64,000 nucleotides of DNA from Maribacter litopenaei. Its GTDB lineage: Bacteria; Bacteroidota; Bacteroidia; Flavobacteriales; Flavobacteriaceae. The notes below the pieces were generated by a model. That model did no database searches. It was not told the DNA's origin and saw nothing but the letters and a program-made list of their open reading frames with translations. Location of the stretch: positions 3,035,001 to 3,099,000 of the forward strand of contig NZ_CP104205.1 of assembly GCF_025244665.1 (NCBI RefSeq), read 5' to 3'. The position numbers were made by a program, and so were the translations under genes. Position 1 is the stretch's first letter. Each line of letters opens with the position of its first letter. Positions 42,234 through 50,896 of the stretch are shown piece after piece.

Positions 42234-43244
42234 ATGAAACTAACTATAATTAGTAAACAATTACCTTTTTCGCTGCAATTGGCTCTTTTTCTCACCCTGA
42301 GCATTGGCACTGGACAGGCTCAAGAAACTAAAAAGAGGTTACCCATCATCGATGTTCATGTACATGCCATGAAGGCAAATCCAAATTTCACATCAGAGAT
42401 GTGTCCTTGGTTTCTCAAGGATATGCCGGGAAGCGGCCCTAACCAAGAGCCACCTTCCTTTATGAATACCGACTGTGTAGCACCGCTAAAAGCCGCCAAA
42501 ACAGATGCCGAAATGCAAGAAGCCATCCTAAGGGCCAACAAAGAATTGAATATAACCATGGTGGTAAGTGGTGATGCTGGTGTCATCCATAAATGGCACA
42601 GCGCAGCACCGGATAAGATTATCCCTTCCCTGGGCATAAGCAACTCCAATCAAATGACTGTAGAAGCCTTTAGGGACTCACTTTCCAATGGTTTTTACAA
42701 GGTGATGGGCGAGGTTGCCCCACAATATCAAGGAATGTCACCAAGTGACATGTCCTTAGACGAATATTTTGGAGTCGCCGAAGAATTAGGCATACCTGTT
42801 GGAATACATATGGGAACTGGTGGTAATGGCATGGCCAATATAACTTCACCTAAATACCGTGCATCCCTTGGCCAACCATTTCTCTTGGAAGATATGCTTG
42901 CAAGACATCCTAAACTAAAAATATGGGTAATGCACGCAGGGTATCCCATGGCAGACCAAATGATTGCCTTGATGGGGGCGAATGCCTATGTTTATGTGGA
43001 TCTGGCCGGCTTCATTTGGAGCTATCCGTTGGAAGAAATTCATGCCTATTTAAAAAGATTGGTACAGGCAGGCTTTGCCAAAAGGATATTATACGGAACG
43101 GATTTAATGATTTGGCCCGGTCTACTAGAAACTTCCATTGGTGTTATACAAAATGCCAATTATCTTTCCGAAGAGCAAAAACGCGATATCCTTTTTAACA
43201 ACGCTGTTCGCTTCTTCAATTTGGACGCCTCTAAATTTGAATAA
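42234..43244 (+). CDS. Secreted amidohydrolase-2 family enzyme
   Basis: 336 residues with signal peptide (LPFSLQLALFLTLSIGTGQAQ). The TIM-barrel metal site is visible as IIDVHVHAM (two His on strand 1), GIHMGTGG (His on strand 5), VMHAGYPM (His on strand 6) and LYGTDLMIWP (Asp on strand 8). The amidohydrolase-2 group includes decarboxylases and lactonases of aromatic acids. It lies 44 bp after the esterase in the same orientation and completes the catabolic island. Intact. Confidence 0.85.
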   Translation: MKLTIISKQLPFSLQLALFLTLSIGTGQAQETKKRLPIIDVHVHAMKANPNFTSEMCPWFLKDMPGSGPNQEPPSFMNTDCVAPLKAAKTDAEMQEAILRANKELNITMVVSGDAGVIHKWHSAAPDKIIPSLGISNSNQMTVEAFRDSLSNGFYKVMGEVAPQYQGMSPSDMSLDEYFGVAEELGIPVGIHMGTGGNGMANITSPKYRASLGQPFLLEDMLARHPKLKIWVMHAGYPMADQMIALMGANAYVYVDLAGFIWSYPLEEIHAYLKRLVQAGFAKRILYGTDLMIWPGLLETSIGVIQNANYLSEEQKRDILFNNAVRFFNLDASKFE

Positions 43245-43275
43245 CTAAGAAGTTTCCTCAAGACATCATTTTTTA

Positions 43276-43304
43276 CTGATCCTTTGGATTTATCATAGGA
43301 TCAG
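43276..43304 (+). terminator. Possible weak terminator after the amidohydrolase
   Basis: CTGATCCT (43276-43283) pairs with AGGATCAG (43297-43304) across a 13-base loop, followed by only ATTTTCC. Stem quality is good, but the T-tract is short. Confidence 0.4.
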
Positions 43305-43455
43305 ATTTTCCAATTTACCCCAATTCATGTCGAATTGCGCCATTTTCAGTAAAATCTTGACTGTTTTCCTTTAAAAATAAAGGTTTTTGGCCATTTATTT
43401 GGATTTTTAGATAAAAGGTGTAGGTTATGAATTAGTCATAATCTAAAACACTTTT

Positions 43456-44302
43456 ATGCGTCAACTAAAAATTACAAAGCAAATCACCAACCGCGACACC
43501 AAGTCACTTGAAAAATACTTTCAAGAAATCAATAAAATTGATTTGATTACGGCAGAAGAGGAGGTGGAATTGGCCCAGCGAATAAAGCAAGGGGATCAGG
43601 AAGCTTTGGAAAAATTAGTAAACGCCAATCTTAGATTTGTAGTCTCCGCTGCCAAACAGTATCAAAATAGAGGCTTACGATTAACCGATTTAATCAACGA
43701 AGGAAACTTAGGTCCGGTTAAAGCCGCCAAAAGGTTTGATGAAACTAGGGGTTTTAAGTTCATTTCCTACGCCGTTTGGTGGATAAGGCAATCCATCTTA
43801 CAGGCCCTTTCCAAGAAAGGTAAGGCTATAAGGTTGCCTCAAAATAAAATAGCCACTAATACCAAAATTTACAAGGTATATTCCTCATTGGAGCAAAAAC
43901 TGGAACGTCCTCCAATTCCATCAGAAATTGCCAACGAATTGGATATGAGCGTAAAAAAGGTAGAAAGTTCCATAAAGAATTCCGGTATAGTCCCTATCAC
44001 TGGATGCGCCTTTTAAGGAAGAAGAGTCATCAAATCTCTACAATGTCCTATCCTCTAAAGATGCGGACAAACCAGATGAGAAAATGATGGAAGAATCCCT
44101 AAATAAGGACTTGGACGAAGCCTTAAACACCATACCCGAAAGACAACGTGATGTTATTCGCCTATTTTATGGTATTGGAAAGGAACCGCCGATGAGTCTT
44201 TCGGAAATTGGTGAACTATTTGATATTACTAGGGAACGTGTGAGACAAGTACGTGAAAAAGGACTACGTGCACTAAGAAATAAGTCCGAAACAAAGTTTT
44301 AA
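43456..44302 (+). CDS. Second RpoD/SigA-like sigma-70 factor (frame broken once)
   Basis: About 282 residues with the compact architecture of Bacteroidota primary sigma factors. It begins [21 protein letters not shown], has region 2 as [21 protein letters not shown]...[21 protein letters not shown], and region 4 as [14 protein letters not shown] plus the HTH ISLSEIG-like [20 protein letters not shown]. It diverges from the canonical sequence at several normally invariant places ([32 protein letters not shown]), so I read it as a paralogue rather than the housekeeping copy. One extra base around 43990-43998 breaks the frame (repair approximately [16 protein letters not shown]). A bS21 paralogue follows 24 bp later. 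Confidence 0.8.
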
Positions 44303-44326
44303 GAACCTATTTATAAAAAAAAGAAT

Positions 44327-44524
44327 ATGCTAAAGATAGAAGTAAAAGAAGGAGAATCCATTGAGAGAGCCCTAAAACGGTATAAGAGAAAATACAGAAG
44401 AACTAAAGTATTGGATACTATTAAAGACAATCAATATTATACCAAACAATCCACTGAAAGGAGAGAAGCACTACAAAAAGCCGAATATAAGCAGCAATAT
44501 TTATTGGAGAACGAAGACCAATAA
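44327..44524 (+). CDS. rpsU: Ribosomal protein bS21 paralogue
   Basis: 65 residues with the bS21 signature (VKEGESIERALKRYKRKYRRT) and a highly charged C-terminal helix (RREALQKAEYKQQYL). Compared with what I know of flavobacterial bS21, the central segment (KVLDTIKDNQYYTKQSTE) differs from the usual RQLRxRxAFxKPS, so it is probably a second, specialised copy. bS21 in this phylum helps sequester the anti-Shine-Dalgarno of 16S rRNA; a variant could alter start selection. The leader (AAAAAAAAGAATATG) has no AGGAGG-like sequence. It is probably cotranscribed with the sigma paralogue. Confidence 0.8.
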   Translation: MLKIEVKEGESIERALKRYKRKYRRTKVLDTIKDNQYYTKQSTERREALQKAEYKQQYLLENEDQ

Positions 44525-44591
44525 TCGTTTTGTTCCCCATTATCAATACAGTTGCAATACAGTCATAAAATTGACGATATCACTATAATAT

Positions 44592-44615
44592 TGGTTAATC
44601 TTTAAAGATTAACCA
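44592..44615. repeat. 24-bp perfect palindrome
   Basis: TGGTTAATCTTT (44592-44603) is followed directly by its exact reverse complement (44604-44615). There is no T-tract, so a simple terminator for the bS21 gene is unlikely. It lies 68 bp after the rpsU stop codon and 88 bp before the small ORF at 44704. A dimeric-repressor operator or an mRNA hairpin are the alternatives. Confidence 0.6.
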
Positions 44616-44703
44616 CCTGAAAATCAATATAACATAAGCTTAACATGGCAAACTTGTAAGACCAGCGTATAATTTTATGTTACACACCCACTAATACCAA
44701 AGA

Positions 44704-44895
44704 ATGAAGATTATTTATGTAAAAAGAGAAAGTAATGTAAGAGAAGTGTACAGAACAAGACTTGGACGCTTAAACTCAAAAGTGACCTATATTAAAAAAT
44801 ACTTTTTAGGGTTGCCGTTCAAAACCATTCACAAATACACGCACACTTTTTTCGCTAAAAAAAATAATAGAGTAGAAAAAATGCTATTCGTTTAA
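44704..44895 (+). CDS. Small basic flavobacterial protein
   Basis: 63 residues, strongly basic. The central KKYFLGLPFKTIHKYTHTFF resembles short, uncharacterised flavobacterial proteins with a KYFxGxPFKTxHKYRETYYGEV core, here with a divergent end (AKKNNRVEKMLFV). No signal peptide or membrane helix. It lies between the bS21 paralogue and proC, behind the 24-bp palindrome. The function is unknown; an RNA- or ribosome-associated role is only a guess from charge and context. Confidence 0.6.
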   Translation: MKIIYVKRESNVREVYRTRLGRLNSKVTYIKKYFLGLPFKTIHKYTHTFFAKKNNRVEKMLFV

Positions 44896-44940
44896 GCTAA
44901 AAATTCAATTTCAAATTTTAATAAACAACAAAACTATAAT

Positions 44941-45756
44941 ATGAAGATTTTAGTAATCGGAGCAGGAAATATGGGACTTACCTACGCAGAAGGAATGTCC
45001 AAATCCAAACTTTTGAAAAGAAGAAATATCATGGTATTGGATACCTCCGAGGAAAAATTAGAAGAACTTAGGAAAGAGGCCAAGTTCGACACTTTTAAGG
45101 AGTTGGCAGAATGTGTTCCCCAAGCGGACATTATTTTTCTTGCAGTTAAACCTTATCATGCAGATGGTTTAATGATGAAAATGGAGCCATTGGTGAACAA
45201 AGGTCAGATCGTTATTTCAATAATGGCCGGGGTTACCATCAACACAATTAAAGAACTTACCGGATTAAAGAAAGTGGTAAGGGCTATGCCTAACCTACCT
45301 GCCAAAATAGGCAAGGGACTAACATCTTTTGTCGCATCGGAAGAAATCTCTAGAATAGAGCTATTAACCATTGAAAGCTTGTTGGACACTACGGGTAAAT
45401 CTATTTTGGTAAGTGATGAAAACTTTATCGACGCTTCCACAGGAATATCGGGTAGTGATCCTGCATATGTATTTTACTTTATGCAAAGTATGATGGAAGC
45501 CGCACTGAAAATGGGATTCTCCAAAAACGTCTCCAAGGTGCTCGTAAGCCAAACATTTACCGGTGCCATTGAACTATTTAACCGGAACGATCTATCACCT
45601 AATTCCTGGATGGACAAAGTGGCCAGCAAGGGAGGCACTACCCGCGCTGCACTTGACAGTATGGAGGGCAACAACGTAGGTGAATTGATTAAGGAAGCAG
45701 CATTCGCCGCTTTTGAACGTGCCATTGAACTTGGAAAAGAAAAATCCTATGTATAA
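44941..45756 (+). CDS. proC: Pyrroline-5-carboxylate reductase
   Basis: 271 residues. The N-terminal Rossmann motif VIGAGNMGLTYAEG binds NAD(P)H; FLAVKPYHADGL and VVRAMPNLPAKIGKGLTSF are conserved ProC segments, and the C-terminal dimer domain carries GISGSDPAYVFYFMQSM and KGGTTRAALDSME. It catalyses the last step of proline synthesis. It precedes proB, whose start overlaps its last 8 bases, so the operon order is proC-proB-proA. Intact. Confidence 0.95.
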   Translation: MKILVIGAGNMGLTYAEGMSKSKLLKRRNIMVLDTSEEKLEELRKEAKFDTFKELAECVPQADIIFLAVKPYHADGLMMKMEPLVNKGQIVISIMAGVTINTIKELTGLKKVVRAMPNLPAKIGKGLTSFVASEEISRIELLTIESLLDTTGKSILVSDENFIDASTGISGSDPAYVFYFMQSMMEAALKMGFSKNVSKVLVSQTFTGAIELFNRNDLSPNSWMDKVASKGGTTRAALDSMEGNNVGELIKEAAFAAFERAIELGKEKSYV

Positions 45757-46540
45757 AGAAAAAATAGTGGTAAAGGTTGGTACCAATGTAATGACCAACA
45801 AGGACAATAGAATTGTTAGGCCAGTTCTCAGAAATCTGGTCGAACAAATCGCGAAATTATATGAAAGGGATATCATTACAGTACTAGTTTCCTCAGGTTC
45901 CGTAATTGCAGGAAAAGAGGTTTTGGGTAAATCCAATATTGAGGATAGAACCCAGCGAAGGCAAGTATATTCTGCCATTGGACAACCTCGAATGATGCGG
46001 CTTTATTATAATATATTTCATGATTACGGAATGAAATGTGCCCAGGTACTTCCCACAAAAAGAGATTTTAGTCCAGGGATCCATAGACAAAATATGATCA
46101 ATTGTTGCGAAGGTCTTCTTTCAGAAGGTGTTATACCCATTGCAAATGAGGATGACGCTGTTTCGGTAACCATGAGTATGTTCTCGGATAATGATGAGCT
46201 GGCGAGCCTTATAGCACAACTTTTGAATGCGGACAGGTTAATTATCCTTACCGATATAGATGGGCTTTACACAGGAGATCCCAAAGCCAAGAACAGCAAT
46301 CTGGTAGAACATGTAAAACCGGAAGAAAATTTGGATAAGTATATTAAGGACAATAATAAGAGAGAAGAGGAAGGACGTGGAGGTATGGGCTCCAAATTGG
46401 ATTATGCCCAGCAGGCTGCGGCCAACGGTATTCCTACCTATATAGCCAATGGTAAAAATAATAATACCATCATCGACATCATCGATGGTAAAAATGTAGG
46501 TACTAGAGTCACCTTGGAAGAAGAAGAATTAATAAAATGA
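45749..46540 (+). CDS. proB: Glutamate 5-kinase (short form without PUA domain)
   Basis: 263 residues from MYKEKIVVKVGTNV, a start overlapping the end of proC. Amino-acid-kinase features are KVGTNVMTNKDNRI, VSSGSVIAGKEVLG, NEDDAVS, FSDNDELASLIAQLLNADRL and ILTDIDGLYTGDPK. There is no C-terminal PUA domain, so the protein is of the short type. It phosphorylates glutamate as the first, usually feedback-inhibited step of proline synthesis. It overlaps proA by ATGA. Confidence 0.95.
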   Translation: MYKEKIVVKVGTNVMTNKDNRIVRPVLRNLVEQIAKLYERDIITVLVSSGSVIAGKEVLGKSNIEDRTQRRQVYSAIGQPRMMRLYYNIFHDYGMKCAQVLPTKRDFSPGIHRQNMINCCEGLLSEGVIPIANEDDAVSVTMSMFSDNDELASLIAQLLNADRLIILTDIDGLYTGDPKAKNSNLVEHVKPEENLDKYIKDNNKREEEGRGGMGSKLDYAQQAAANGIPTYIANGKNNNTIIDIIDGKNVGTRVTLEEEELIK

Positions 46541-47728
46541 AACTATTGACTACGGATAAAAAAAACAACGTTTTGGACAGTATGATGCGACTGTTGGATG
46601 AAAATAGGGAAGGCATCATCAAAGCGAATAAAAAAGACCTTGAACTCTTTCAAAAAGAGGACTAAGGCCATGTTTGATCGACTTATTGTAACCGATACCA
46701 AAATTGATGGTATGATTAAATCGATCAAGGAAGTACATAGTCAGGAAGACCCTGTAAACAAACCAATTTCAACAAGGGTTTTGGAAAATGGTTTGGAAAT
46801 CATCAATAAAACGGCCCCCTTTGGCACCATTATGATTATTTATGAGTCGCGACCGGATGTAACCATAGAAGCGGCTGTCTTAGCCTTTAAGGCCAGTAAT
46901 AAAATTCTATTGAAAGGCGGAAAGGAAGCTTTGCATAGCAATACCATACTTACCAAACTTTGGCACCAAGCCTTGGAGGAAAACGGCCTTCCAAAGGATT
47001 ATATACAATTAATGACCTTGAACAGACAGGAAACACAGGATTTCCTAAAAAATCCAACAGAAAAATTGGACCTCATCGTCCCTAGGGGCGGGGAAAGGTT
47101 GATCAATTTTGTGAAGGAACATGCCAACTGCGCGGTTCTTGTGAGTGGTAGGGGAAACAATTTCCTGTATGTGGACACTACTGCCGACTGGGAAAAAAGC
47201 ATCAAGGTAATCATGAACGCTAAGACCGATAAAATTTCGGCGTGTAATGCGTTGGACAAAATACTGATCAGTCAGAAAATCGATAACTACGAACAAAAAC
47301 TGACGGAGTTGTACAATCTATTGAGCTACAAAGGTGTTGAAACGTGGGTGGACAAAACGGTGGGCAAGACCTTGACATCTGCCAAACCGATTACGGACGA
47401 AGCCATGTGGAAGGAAGAGTTCCTGGCGATGAAATGCTGTTTGGCGGCAGTAGACTCGTTAACCGAAGCGGTAGCCAAAATCAACGAACATTCCGGAGGG
47501 CATTCAGCCACCATCATGACCAATGATAAAGGAAGTGCCATGCGATTTATGGAGGAGGTGGATTGCGCAGCGGTCTATCAAAATGCTTCCACAAGATTTA
47601 CCGATGGCGGTCAAATGGGCGTAGGCGCGGAACTTGCCATTAGTACGGACAAGCTCCACCACAGGGGCCCCTGGGATTGGAGCAATTGGTCACCAATAAA
47701 TACTACGTTTTTGGCGACGGTCAAATAA
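46537..47728 (+). CDS. proA: Gamma-glutamyl phosphate reductase (frame broken once)
   Basis: About 397 residues. After 42 residues (MKLLTTDKKNNVLDSMMRL...FQKED) the frame meets TAA at 46663-46665. One extra base at 46661-46664 explains it: repair gives KEDKAMFDRLIVTDTKIDGM. ProA hallmarks follow: APFGTIMIIYESRPDVT, SNKILLKGGKEALHSN, PRGGERLINFV and the region before STRFTDGGQMGVGAELAIST; the active-site Cys lies in DKISACNALDKIL. An essential step of proline synthesis is unlikely to be truly lost within an otherwise intact operon. Confidence 0.92.
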
Positions 47729-47765
47729 GAAAGTAGCAATTCTATTCAAAACCAAATCTTAATAT

Positions 47766-48608
47766 ATGTTTGAAACAATAGAAAGTATAGACGGGGCAAC
47801 CATATATCATGGCGAAATCCATAATCGCGTTTATCTAAGTGAAATTAATTCAGGAAAAATTGATTCGATTTTGCCAAAAATGAAGGCCTTGGCAAAACAA
47901 AAAAAGTACGATAAGATTCTGAGTAGGGTTCCTGAAGATGCCATCAACCATTTTAAATCAAATGGATACAAGGTAGAGGCAAAAATACCCGGGTTATATA
48001 ATGGTATGACCACGGGATATTTTTTGGCGGACTATTTAAGCAAGAACAGGCACCAATGCGATGAAAAGCAATTAAAAACCATAGAAACGGTTAAAACCAT
48101 TGCAATGGCCGCCAACAAGCCCAACGAAAATCCGCATATGAGGGTTCCAAATGATTACATGGTAAGAAAGTTGGATAAAAATGATTTTTCCGAATTGGTA
48201 GCGTTGCACGAGAAAGCCTATAAATATCATCCTAAGCACATAAAAAGGGAGCAAGATCTTGAGCAATTGGCGGAATTGGACCATCAATTTCATGGCTTGT
48301 TCGTTAGGGGCGAGCTCTTGGTTTCCGCCATATTAAGGGAACATACGAAGGAATCCAATCTTGAAATTGTTGATTTTGCCACACACCCGGACTATAGGGG
48401 ACAAAACCTCTCCTACTACTTGGTCCAAGAAATCAAGACGCTTATGGATAATAAAAGATGTACCACTATTTACGCTTTAGCAAGGGCTACGAGCTACGGT
48501 TTAAATATAACCTATAGTAAACATGGCTTTAAATATGCCGGTACGTTGACCAACAATGCCTTTGTAAGGGATGCTTTGGAAAGTATGAACGTATGGTATT
48601 ACAATTGA
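47766..48608 (+). CDS. ablB: AblB-like beta-lysine N-acetyltransferase (GNAT)
   Basis: 280 residues. The N-terminal half (ATIYHGEIHNRVYLSEINSG, AINHFKSNGYKVEAKIPGLYNG) is characteristic of the AblB/YodP group; the C-terminal GNAT domain shows VDFATHPDYRGQNLSYYLVQEI with the acetyl-CoA loop Y-R-G-Q-N-L. AblB makes N-epsilon-acetyl-beta-lysine, a compatible solute, from beta-lysine supplied by the lysine 2,3-aminomutase AblA. No ablA is present in this window. It lies 37 bp after proA, so proline and beta-lysine osmolyte synthesis may be coupled. The symbol is given by similarity only. Confidence 0.75.
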   Translation: MFETIESIDGATIYHGEIHNRVYLSEINSGKIDSILPKMKALAKQKKYDKILSRVPEDAINHFKSNGYKVEAKIPGLYNGMTTGYFLADYLSKNRHQCDEKQLKTIETVKTIAMAANKPNENPHMRVPNDYMVRKLDKNDFSELVALHEKAYKYHPKHIKREQDLEQLAELDHQFHGLFVRGELLVSAILREHTKESNLEIVDFATHPDYRGQNLSYYLVQEIKTLMDNKRCTTIYALARATSYGLNITYSKHGFKYAGTLTNNAFVRDALESMNVWYYN

Positions 48609-48624
48609 TGTTTTGAAAAGCGGA

Positions 48625-49883
48625 TTAATCGAAACTTCTTGTGGGGTCAAAAGGGGTTATATCCATGGAAGTAGTTTCGCCATCCATAACCTCAGAAATT
48701 AATTTTCCAGTAGCGGGCCCTAAACTCCAGCCCATCATGGCATGGCCCGTTGTAATGAAAAGATTATTGAATTTTTCCGTTTTTCCAATATATGGTAGGC
48801 CATCCGGGAGACAGGGCGAAGTCCGCATTTAGCATTTTCAATTTCCGTTTGGGTAATCTCAATATCCGGATAGAATTTCTTTACTGCTTCTGCAATTGCC
48901 TCTACCCTTACCACATTTATATCATAGTTCACTCCTGAAAATTCCATGGTACCTGCAAACCTAGTAAATCCAGCCATGGGTGTAATCGCCACTTTGGCTT
49001 CCATTAAAATCGCCGGAAGTTCTATTCCCGTGGGCCGATGCACATCGATGCAATACCCTTTCCCTGCCTGTACTTGTAATGTAAGACCCAGCTGTTTTAC
49101 CAAATCATTGCTCCAAGATCCGGAAGCCAAAACCACGTTGTCCGGATGGTAAATTCCCTTGTCGGTTTGCACCTTGTTGATTGTGGTATTTGTGTACTCG
49201 AACTTTAATACCGCTTCGCCATAGTTTATTTGAACGCCGTTCTTTAATAGATACTCCTTCATTTTGGCCATGAAGACCGTTGGCGTGGTATGGGAATCGC
49301 AAAAATAATGAAGGGCTCCCTTCCCTATAATTTGGGTATCCCCATGCAGCTTCTTTAATTCATCGGTTTCCAAATGAGAAACTTCTAAACCAAATTCCTT
49401 GGCCTTTAAGGCCACTTTTTTCTCGGCATCTCCATATTTATCGGTCTGATAAATCATGAGAAGCCCCTTTTTCTCCGGATGGAAGTCTCCCAAATCACCG
49501 GATTCCTTTATTTCATCGTACAAACTTGAGCTTAAAAGATTGATGTCCTTGATAATGGGTGCGGCCCTGTCCACCTTTTCCTTGGTCGAGGATTTATGAA
49601 AGGCCCAGGCCCATTTAAAGAAATCGAAATCCCATCGCGGTTTGATATAGAACGGGCTTTTAGGGTTCAACATCATTGACAATCCTTTTGTAATTACCCC
49701 GGGTGCCGCCATAGGTACAATATGACTGGGCGTTAGGTATCCGGCATTTACAAAAGAGGCTCCTTGGCCGCCCATGGATTTTTCCACTACCGTGACCTGA
49801 TGCCCTTTTTTGTGCAGGTAATAGGCTGAACAAAGCCCCATTACACCAGCACCAATAATCAATGTCTTTTTCTTCTCAGCCAT
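48625..49883 (-). CDS. D-hydroxyproline/D-amino acid dehydrogenase (DadA-like FAD oxidase; frame broken once)
   Basis: About 420 residues. The FAD-binding motif IIGAGVMGLCSAYYLHKKGHQV starts at residue 9, and QGASFVNAGYLTPSHIVPMA is typical of DadA-like enzymes. One C is missing in a run (GGG on the plus strand at 48806-48808); repair gives GLRPVSPDGLPYIGKT, followed by FITTGHAMMGWSLGPATGK for the second FAD contact. In this operon it is expected to oxidise cis-4-hydroxy-D-proline to pyrroline-4-hydroxy-2-carboxylate. It is the last gene of the four-gene operon, 1 bp from the epimerase. Confidence 0.85.
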
Positions 49884-49884
49884 A

Positions 49885-50891
49885 TTATATTACTTGAAAA
49901 CCCATGGCATAAGGGTGCGATTCATCGATGGTAATTTCATTATAGCCATACTTTCTCGCCCACCCTTGTATACTTGGTACGATGCCCGTAAAATTACCAA
50001 TTTTGCATTCCTTTTCAGCCATGCCTATGAATTTTGAACCGATGATGCTTTCATGTACAAACTCTTCTCCAAGCCCCAGTTTCCCTTTGGCATACCACTG
50101 GGCCATGCGCGCCGAGGTCCGGTACCACAAGGGGAACGATCAATCGCCTTATCTCCATAGAAAACGGCATTTCCGGCCGTAGCACCAGGTGAAATGGTGG
50201 TGCCCGTCCAAAGCACATGGCTCACATCCTTGATGGACGGATTTTCCGGATGCACGAATGTTCCAGGATATTTCAAGTTGATATTCTGCCGAAGTTCCCG
50301 GGCCATTTCTATCAATTGGGAGGCCGAATAATCCTGCAATCCCGAAAAGTTTTTCTGTGGATCAAAGATGGCATAGTAGTTTCCACCATACGAAACATCA
50401 AAAGTAAGTTCCCCTAAAAAACTGGAGGAAACGGTCAGATCCGATGCTGCCAAATAAGAACCGACATTAACCAGTTTTACCCATTCCACTTTGTTTGCGT
50501 TCTGTTCGTAGGTCACCTCCACCAAACCTGCCGGGGCTTCCATTCTGATCTTGCCGGGTTCCTTAGGAACGACAACCCCTTCTTCGATGGCCATGGTTAT
50601 CACACCGATACTACCATGACCACACATGGGAAGGCAGCCACTCGTTTCTATAAAGACAATGCCAAAATCGTTTTCAGGATTGGAAGGGGGGTATAAAAAA
50701 GCACCGCTCATCATATCATGACCCCTAGGTTCGTACATCAAGCCCTTTCTGATCCAATCATACTCCTTCATAAAATGAAGCCGCTTTTCGCTCATATTCG
50801 ACCCCTCCAAAGTAGGCGCACCTTCGACAATCAACCTTACCGGATTTCCACAGGTATGGCCGTCAATACACTTAAAAACATGCTTTTTCAC
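49885..50891 (-). CDS. 4-hydroxyproline 2-epimerase, proline racemase family (frame broken once)
   Basis: About 336 residues. Both catalytic cysteines are present: one in GCLPMCGHGSIG, the other in DRSPCGTGTSARMAQ after repair. Two Cys indicate epimerase/racemase rather than the trans-3-hydroxyproline dehydratase, which has Thr at the second place. One base is missing within the GGTACCGGTACC-like tandem at about 50117-50122, right in the second active-site loop. It converts trans-4-hydroxy-L-proline to cis-4-hydroxy-D-proline. Operon neighbours (DadA-like and DapA-like) supply the next two steps. Confidence 0.88.
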
Positions 50892-50896
50892 TCAAA

